Part shown: piece after piece, positions 57,323-64,000 of the stretch
How the letters are laid out: every line of letters begins with the position of its first letter
How positions within the stretch are numbered: position 1 is the stretch's first letter
Assembly: GCF_028640845.1 (NCBI RefSeq)
Contig: NC_080540.1
Location: forward strand, 167,084,752 to 167,148,751
Direction: 5' to 3'
DNA length: 64,000 nucleotides
Origin: Ahaetulla prasina
Lineage: Eukaryota; Chordata; Lepidosauria; Squamata; Colubridae
Notes under the pieces: model-generated
Database searches by the model: none
What the model was told of the DNA's origin: nothing
What the model saw: the letters and a program-made list of their open reading frames with translations, nothing else
Made by a program: the position numbers and the translations under genes

Positions 57323-57714
57323 CAGGTAGGCCTCGACTTGCAACAGTTCATTTAGTGACCGTTGGAAGTTACGAAGGCACTGAAAAAAAGTGACTCATGT
57401 CCATTTTTCCTACTTATGACCGTGGCAGCATCCCCGTGGTCATATGATTTACATTCGGATGCTTGGCAACTGACTCATGTATGACGGTCGCAGTGTCCCG
57501 GGGTCATGCGATCCCCTTTTGGGACCTTCTGACAAGCAAAGTCAATGGGGAAGCCCGATTCACTTAACAACAACGTTACTAATTTAACAGCTGCAGTGAT
57601 TCACTCAGCGAATGTGGCAAGAAAGGTCATCAAATGGGGCAAAACTCACTTAAATGTCTCAATTAGCAACATAAATTCGGTGCTTAACGGTGGTCGTAAG
57701 TCGAGGACTACCCG
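57323..57714 (+). mobile_element. pogo/Tigger-like non-autonomous element, best copy
   Basis: Starts CAGGTAGGCCTCGACTTG and ends AAGTCGAGGACTACCCG, with TA on both sides (57321-57322, 57715-57716). The clearest termini of the family in the window. Confidence 0.85.
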
Positions 57715-57837
57715 TATTTCACTGTTGCAGCCATTTCAGAGGTTGTGCTGCTTGGTTGAGAGAGTCGATGCTGATAATATTCCTGCGTATAGTATTGTAG
57801 CTCATAAATGGGGCTGAGACTGGTACAGTTTGGGAAC

Positions 57838-58484
57838 AAGTAGTTCTCAGCTTACGACCAACATTTGGGATCAGAATTTCCATTGCTAAGAAGGTGGTTG
57901 TTAAGTGTGTCGCACCCAATTTCACAATCTTTTTTTTTTTTTGCCACATTAAGTGAATCACTGCAATTGTTCAGTGAATCACGTGGTTGTTAAACAAACA
58001 AACAAAGCTCCACCCACCCCACCCCACCCCAATGGCTTTGCTTTTTGGAAGCTGGCTGGGAAGATCGCAAATTGCAATCACGTGACTCCAGGATAGAATA
58101 GAATAGAATAGAATAGAATAGAATTTTATTGGCCAAGTGTGATTGGACACACAAGGAATTTGTCTTGGTGCATATGCTCTCAGTGTACATAAAAGAAAAG
58201 ATACCTTCATCAAGGTACAACATTTACAACACAATTGATGATCAATATATCAATATAAATCATAAGGATTGCCAGCAACAAGTTATAGTCATACAGTCAT
58301 AAGTGGAAAGAGATTGGTGATGGGAACTAAGGATGCTGCAAGTATTGTATATACACACAGATTGTCAAATGCCCAAGTTTTGATCATGTGACTGTGGGAT
58401 GCTGTAATCGTCGTAAGTGCAAGGACCGGTCATACCCCAGTTTTTTCAGTGTCCCTTCGAATGGTTGTAAACAAAGGACCACCC
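57838..58484 (-). mobile_element. pogo/Tigger-like element split by a CR1
   Basis: Left AAGTAGTTCTCAGCTTACGA and right GGTTGTAAACAAAGGACCACC CG before TA. The middle is interrupted at 58095-58329 by a CR1 3' end. Confidence 0.75.
58095..58329 (-). mobile_element. CR1-type LINE 3' end with AATAG tail
   Basis: An (AATAG)n run at the left (to about 58124), then the complement of TTGGCCAA and the CACAAGGAATTTGTCTTG landmark through CAATTGATGATCAATATATC. A 5-bp duplication aggat (58090-58094, 58330-58334) flanks it. Confidence 0.85.
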
Positions 58485-58652
58485 GTACTTCAGTTTCTTC
58501 CCAAAAGCCCAATTCCTAACCAAAATCAAGCATTCTGCAATCTCAGCTTGCATCTTCTTGAATGTAGATGGGCTGCCTCTTCCACTGCTCAAAACAGAAG
58601 TTGGCATATGGTCCAAGACCAAACTACGAATCAGGAACCTCTCCTTGTGGAT

Positions 58653-58878
58653 GAGCCGAGGGTGGCGCAGTGTTTAGAATGCAGTATTGCAGGCTAACTC
58701 TGCCGACTGCCAGCAGTTCAATCCTGGCTGGCTTGTCAAGGTTGATTCAAGCCTTCTATCCTTCCGAGGTCAGTAAAATAAGGATCCAGATTGTTGGGGA
58801 CAATGACTCTGTAAACCGCATAGAGGGGGCTGTAAAGCACTGTGAAGTGATATATAAGTCTAAGGGCTAACTGCTATC
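58653..58878 (+). mobile_element. tRNA-derived SINE
   Basis: Head GAGCCGAGGGTGGCGCAGTG (A box), CAGCAGTTCAATCCTGG (B box), GTTGATTCAAGCC body, and tail GATATATAAGTCTAAGGGC. Confidence 0.88.
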
Positions 58879-59879
58879 GGATGCCAGGCTTTGTATTCAA
58901 CCTAATTTATAAGTTTTAAGTACTGTGCTGCGCATAGATATCAGAAATACGCAACAATCCTTCACTGAGGGAGCCCATTAGCTGTTGTTAATCCCAGGTT
59001 CTAGCTATTGAATTCTGATCACTTGGCAATGGAAAATGAGCTCTGCATATGCTAAAAAGCACTCTTTTCATTACTGTATTGCACCACATGTTGGGCAGAC
59101 CGAGTGCAAGTTTAATAAGTAGACATTAATGAATAGCCCCTAGCACCAATTTACAGCAAGACTGAACAGAAACTGCCCTGGTTCTCCGCAATTGGCTCAC
59201 AACTAAAAGCTCAGGGAAAAACCCAGGAAAATAAAAGCAGCGCTTCTCCTCTTTATGTCACCTTCATTTTTGCAAACCGTTAAACAACAACTGTGATAAG
59301 GAACAGCAAGTGCCTTGGAATGCAAAAGCCTTTTTCTCCAATGTAAGGCACCCGTGCCCGGCAGCTGGGTCATTCTTGCCAAGGAAAAGGAAAAACTTTT
59401 GCCTGGTGCTAAAAGGGAAAGGGGGAGGGGGACGACAAATGCCCTGGTGTTTCTGGTTTTCTCCAAGCTCACCATTTCACTTTATTATTGCAATAAATGT
59501 AAGCCATAAAAATGGCAAGTATCATCTAGTCAAGGAGATCAGTGCGAGAGAGCTATGGAAATGTAATTTCGACTGTGCCTGGGAAATTTTATAAGATCTT
59601 ATCAGGAAGGATCATAAATTGCATTTCTGAGTTGTCTTTCCTCGCGTCATGCTGCATGCACATCCCTCGATTTGTCTGAAAGCCGACTGCGGATGGTGTA
59701 TATAAGCTTAGATGTGGGAATGAAACAGTGGGGATGCAAAGGGGGCATCAGCTGCCTGCTATTCCCCAAAGAATTTCAAGATGAGGAACAAATTAAAGGC
59801 TGTAACTGCAGCGCAAATAACCCTGGCAATCTAAGCCAGACTAATTTCTCCCACATTCTTTTTGGTGGGTTGCCCATAA
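58879..59879. other. No recognised feature
   Basis: Unique-looking sequence with no repeat signature. It may contain conserved non-coding DNA, untestable here. Confidence 0.35.
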
Positions 59880-60095
59880 ATCTTCAACTTATGACCGGTC
59901 TCTTAGTGACCATTTAAAGTTACCAATTCCCCAAAGGCTACTTACAACCTGGTTTCAAAAATCCAACATGCCTTTCCCACCCACCCCCAGGAGCTCCTGA
60001 TGTGAGACCTCATCCAACCATGTTTGCCCATTGTGATGACAGGTTTCTGTGCCAGAAGCTTGGAAGGGTGGAAGAATAATTCTTCTGAGCCCATT
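59880..60095. mobile_element. pogo/Tigger-like fragment, diverged subfamily
   Basis: CTTCAACTTATGACCGGTCT, CTTAGTGACCATTTAAAGTT and CTACTTACAACCTGGTTTCA, like 12458-12560. The right end is lost. Confidence 0.5.
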
Positions 60096-60679
60096 GCATT
60101 GTGAAAGCTTGTGTTGGGGAACATAAATTTACTTGCATAGGTGGACTGAAATATTTGCACACCTTCTGTCTATATAACCCACTCTCCCTTGGGGCAGAAG
60201 GAAGGAAAATAGGTACACAGATTAAAATCACCATGAGAGAAGTCTTGCTAAAAAGACAATCAAAGCAGAGGAGCCAGAGGGAGAATCTGTTTTGCTGACA
60301 AATATAGTCAAACAAAAATGGCTGAGTTTGGAGGAATGGGGAGGGGGTGGAGCCTGAGGCATTTGGGAAAATGAGGCAGGGGACAGTGCTGTTACCCTGT
60401 CTTTGTTTGTTTGTTTGCTTGTTTGTTTATTATTTATGTCTCCCTGCTTTGCTCCTAGAATGAAATGAGAGTTTTAGAAGATGCTGGAAAAATAGTGAGG
60501 AAATAAAGGGAACTTTCTTATTCTCACGGCAAGGACCAAATATTATGATAGAGCAAGGTCCTAAGATGAAAGGTGGAAGAAAAAGGTTAGTGTCTGCATG
60601 CAGGTGTGATTTATTTCTGAATTCCTAAACCACTCAGAGTTGCTAAGTGAGGGAGATGGATGGTTTCTAAATTAGATAA
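60096..60679. other. No recognised feature
   Basis: Only a (TTTG)n at 60402-60428. Confidence 0.5.
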
Positions 60680-60706
60680 GTAGGTAGGTAGGTAGGTAGG
60701 TAGGTA
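60680..60706. repeat. (GTAG)n microsatellite
   Basis: Six to seven units just upstream of the Bkm-type block, with GA-rich sequence between. Confidence 0.95.
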
Positions 60707-60760
60707 GAGAAAATGTAGAGAGGGGAGGGAGGGAGAGAAAGAGAAAGAGAGAGAGACATG

Positions 60761-60770
60761 GATAGATAGA

Positions 60771-60850
<80 letters not shown>
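60761..60850. repeat. Bkm-type (GATA)n(GACA)n block
   Basis: About seven GATA units run directly into about fifteen GACA units. A (GA)n follows at 60857-60878, then GATG/GATA units. GATA/GACA arrays define Bkm satellite DNA, first found in a krait and enriched on snake W chromosomes. Confidence 0.95.
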
Positions 60851-60899
60851 GATTGAGAGAGAGAGAGAGAGAGAGAGATGGATGGATAGATTTACATTA

Positions 60900-61969
60900 T
60901 ACCTAGAATTGCTTATTAAGATCTCTGCATGCTCTCATGTCAAAAACATATAAGAGCAACAATCCATCACAAGTCTCTATAAATTTTAGGACCAACTTCC
61001 ACTAATTAATCCCTCAACCAAAGAAGCTCTCCCCTTAAGTAAACATCTTCGGGACATATGTTTAACTAAGAGTGAAATGTTGTGGAAGGAGTGGAGGGCC
61101 CGGCTGTTCCGATTCTTTCCCCCTGAAACTCACGATGGTGTCACAGAATTGTCTTCCCTTCCAGTGAATGCGCTACAGGTGCCCCTTGCCTGATTGACAG
61201 GAGGAAGGGACCTGTGAAGCAAATAGCAAATTCCACCCAGAAGCCCCACCAAATTCAAGGGAAGTTTTGAGTTCATGATAGTGCAAATCAAGTCATATGA
61301 ACCAACTTCATTTCATTAGCTTTGCAGGAAAAGTTCAAGAATTACTAGAAGTGAAAAACTGAAAGGTACTCTGATGCAGATGCTTTGTATTAAATAAGAT
61401 GTTACAGGAATGATGCACATCCCACCCCCCTCTCAGGGTTGCTTCCCGTGACACTGCAGGATTAGAGAGAAAAGGGACAATGAAATGACAAGGCTGACAT
61501 AATTAGCTCCTACATCAGCCAGAAGCCTGCCTCAGGGAACCAGTCACAGCCTGTAATACAATCATTTCTCACCAATCAGCCTGGAAGCATTATGTTCAAA
61601 ACTCAAAGTGGTGGTAGAGACCCAAAGCCTCTATTCTGATGTCTGAGCAATGGAACCTTCACTAGATGAAATTGCAAGCAACGATTCTGGGAACATAAGG
61701 CCCTCTGTTCGGCAAACATATTTGAGGTAGACAAGTGAGCTGTATTAAACTATGCAGGTCCCGTTAGTCCAACAAAAACAGACCCAGGGTTTTTGGGGGG
61801 CACAGGGCCCACATTGGCACAAAAACTTTCTCCTTTTTTCTATTCAGGTTAAGTTGTAAGACAGTCGCTTCAAGCTTCCTTGCCCCTGATCTGATACAGC
61901 CAGGTTTCAGTCTCAAGCCCTAAAGAAAGAAGCATCTACGGAAAGGTTCTCAAATGGACGTTCAGAAGG
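60900..61969. other. No recognised feature
   Basis: Unassigned sequence. Confidence 0.5.
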
Positions 61970-62293
61970 GTGACCATAGAGCAGCGCCCAAACTGTGCGC
62001 GCGCAAGCCAAACTGAAAGGTGGGGGAACGTGTGCATGCGCGGACATGCACGCATGCGCAGCAGAGATCCAAAGACCAGCTGGCCGCCGGGAGATGGGAC
62101 ATCCCAACACTGGCAGCGCAGCAAGAGGTAAGATCTATTTCTTTGGTGAGCTTCTGTTTCGTTGTTTGCAGGGAAACAGAAGCGCACGAAAGAAACGCCA
62201 CGGAGATCTGACCTGGGGCGACGGCATACGTGCCAGCAGAAAGGGCTCTGCGTGCCACCTCTGGCACGTGTGCCACAGGTTCGCCATCACGGC
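61970..62293. mobile_element. hAT element (CAGTGATGG family), left end lost
   Basis: The right end GTGCCACAGGTTCGCCATCA and the CATGCGCGGACATGCACGC-type interior match the 15483 and 20580 copies. No left terminus or target duplication is visible. Confidence 0.6.
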
Positions 62294-62602
62294 AACAGAG
62301 GGATTGTGGTTGCTAGGTTACCAGAGCCTAACATAGGCAGGATCCAAGGAATGGAAGAAATTAAGCCTACCGGGCCTGGATGTGACTGGAATCTCTCTAA
62401 TGGATTCTGTGGAAAGAAGAGGATGCACCTGGGGTTAAAGAAGGCCACTCTGTCATCTGTGGCTGAAGATAGGTTGCTTGTGTGGTGCAAATAAGCAATC
62501 CTGGACAGAATATATACCAGAATCCATGTGCTCTTAGTAGTATCCCTTAAGGTACTACTTAGTGGTTCAAAGTTCCCTTTGCAGAGTGGGAGGGTCTCCA
62601 TG

Positions 62603-62740
62603 CAGTGGTGGGATTCAAATAATTTAACAACCGGTTCTCTGCCCTAATGATTTCTTCCAACAACCAGTTTCACCAAACTGCTCAGAAAGTTAACAACCGG
62701 TTCTCCCAAAGTGGTGCGAACTGGCTGAATCCCACCACTG
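62603..62740. mobile_element. hAT MITE (AACCGGTTCTC family), short
   Basis: Starts cagtggtgggattc and ends gaatcccaccactg, a perfect inverted repeat. Perfect 8-bp duplication tctccatg at 62595-62602 and 62741-62748. Confidence 0.95.
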
Positions 62741-62953
62741 TCTCCATGCCATTTTCTAGGCAGGATAAGCAGACGACCAGATTCTGCAATTGTCCAGCTG
62801 CATTGTGAACCTTATACTGGTTTCTTGGAAAAAGGTTCCTGTGAACACTTCAGTAAGGAGGCTGAATACCAAAGGGGTCGCCTGGGCACTGCACCTTTCA
62901 AACGGGGTGACTCAGCCTCATGGTTTCCCCATCTATTCAGACTGAATTCAGTC

Positions 62954-63461
62954 CAGGGGTGAAATGCTCCCGGTTTGGACCAGATCGCCCGATCCGCTAG
63001 CGATGCGGCAGGTGGTTCAGAGAACTGGTAGCAAAAATCCCTCCCTCCCCATGTCCAGCTGAGCCGCGCGATCATCAGAGGTTGTTTTTTTTAACTTTTA
63101 AAAGCACTTTTTCTTCGGCCAAAGAAATGCTTTTAAATGTAAAAAAAAAAGGCTCTGATGATCATGCGGCTCAGCTGGGATCGTCAGAGCCTTTTAAAAG
63201 CATTTTTTCTACAAGCTCTTCAGCCAAAGAGATTGTAAAAAATGCTTTTAAAAGGCTCTGATGATCCCAGCTGAGCCGCACGATCATTAGAGGCTTTTAA
63301 AAGCATTTTTTCTACAACCTCTTCGGCCGAAGAGCTTGTAGAAAAAATGCTTTTAAAAGTTAAAAAAAAAAAAAGTTGGCCACGCCCACCCAGTCACATT
63401 ACCCCCACCACCAAGCCATGCCCACAGAACCGGTAGTAACAAATTTTACATTTCACCCCTG
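62954..63461 (-). mobile_element. hAT MITE (GGGGTGAAAT family) with internal palindromes
   Basis: Starts caggggtgaaat and ends atttcacccctg. Perfect 8-bp duplication attcagtc at 62946-62953 and 63462-63469. Several AAAAGCATTTTTTCTACAA palindromes inside, the best centred near 63328. Same family as 813-3059, opposite orientation. Confidence 0.93.
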
Positions 63462-63712
63462 ATTCAGTCCCAAAGGTTTGTTCAAAGAGTAAGTGATGAT
63501 GGATAAAAGAGGAATCAAGCAAGCAAAACGAGGTACTCCCTATCATGGGATCCAAATTCTTCTTACTCCAGGTCAGACCCCTTACTTATTTAAAGTCAAT
63601 ATTGTTTATTCTGTTTTGAAAAGGCTTCCGGGGTTTCCTACCATTACTTGGCATCTCATTTGGAGAGGCCAGGGATGATCCTGAGCCTTGTGTCTCTCAT
63701 TGTGCTGCATCA

Positions 63713-63843
63713 GTATTTTTCAAATTTAGCAACTTTAAGACGGACTTCAAGTCCCAGAACACCTCGGTGAGCACCTACTGAGGAATTCTGGGAACTGAAG
63801 TCCATACATACATTAAAAGTTGCCAAGTTTGAAAAATGCTGAG
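63713..63843. mobile_element. Palindromic hAT MITE, decayed
   Basis: AGTATTTTTCAAATTTAGCA mirrors GTTGCCAAGTTTGAAAAATG around ACTTCAAGTCCCAGAAC and its inverse. The outermost bases and target duplication are lost. Confidence 0.75.
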
Positions 63844-64000
63844 CTTCACGAACTCTGCCAAGAATCCATGGCTTTGCATTCCTTTCTTTCTCTCCCACAG
63901 CTTGTATCTATACTTGCATTATCATCCGAGCCAAAAATGTAAGTATACGCGTGGCTTAGCACACAAGGAGACACCAGCATGCCAATTGGCCACAGTTTTA
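63844..64000. other. No recognised feature
   Basis: Unassigned to the end of the window. Confidence 0.5.

Noticed and set aside
5871..58878. tRNA genes from A- and B-box matches
   Set aside because: Each match continues into a SINE body and tail. No cloverleaf with intact acceptor stem is seen.
60790..60850. CRISPR-like regular repeats
   Set aside because: A GACA microsatellite with no spacers, in a vertebrate genome.

Overview
This 64 kb window is vertebrate nuclear DNA, most likely from an advanced (colubroid) snake. It is AT-rich, and I see no exon of any host protein-coding gene. The lineage call rests on the repeats: CR1-type LINE 3' ends that run into (ATTCT)n/(AATAG)n tails (a known snake pattern), Bov-B/RTE and reptile-type L1 LINEs, squamate-type tRNA SINEs, Penelope-like and DIRS-like elements, and a Bkm-type (GATA)n(GACA)n block. 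Nearly everything I can name is a transposable element or simple repeat. The window is probably intergenic or a long intron.

Layout. 0-6.4 kb is a nested pile: an L2/CR1 piece, then a Bov-B-like LINE split by a hAT element that is itself split by a young 5'-truncated L1, then a second hAT carrying a 520-bp tandem duplication, a SINE and a small TA-flanked MITE. 7.6-12.9 kb holds SINEs, hAT MITEs, a CR1 end with an ATTCT tail, and a Helitron sitting precisely inside a SINE. 13.2-17.4 kb holds an L1 remnant, a Penelope-like element with inverted arms, a hAT, and a CR1-type LINE whose frame is still open and is interrupted by a second CR1. 18.8-25.9 kb alternates pogo/Tigger-like elements (TA flanks) with hAT MITEs. 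27-36 kb has CR1/L1/L2 3' ends, palindromic hAT MITEs and one MITE inside a SINE. 38.3-40.0 kb is an internally deleted DIRS-like tyrosine-recombinase retroelement with inverted terminal repeats and an internal complementary region. 40-58.9 kb carries more SINEs, hAT and pogo-like elements, LINE remnants including one with a C-terminal zinc finger, a tiny Penelope palindrome and two abutting hATs. 59-64 kb is mostly unassigned, with the Bkm block and three hAT elements at the end.

No operon-like or pathway logic applies. The readable biology is the order of insertions, recovered from target-site duplications: Bov-B, then hAT, then L1; SINE, then Helitron; SINE, then palindromic MITE; CR1, then a second CR1; pogo-like, then CR1; DIRS, then palindromic MITE. 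All calls come from reading the sequence and from remembered family features. No database search was possible, so family names are at clade level.
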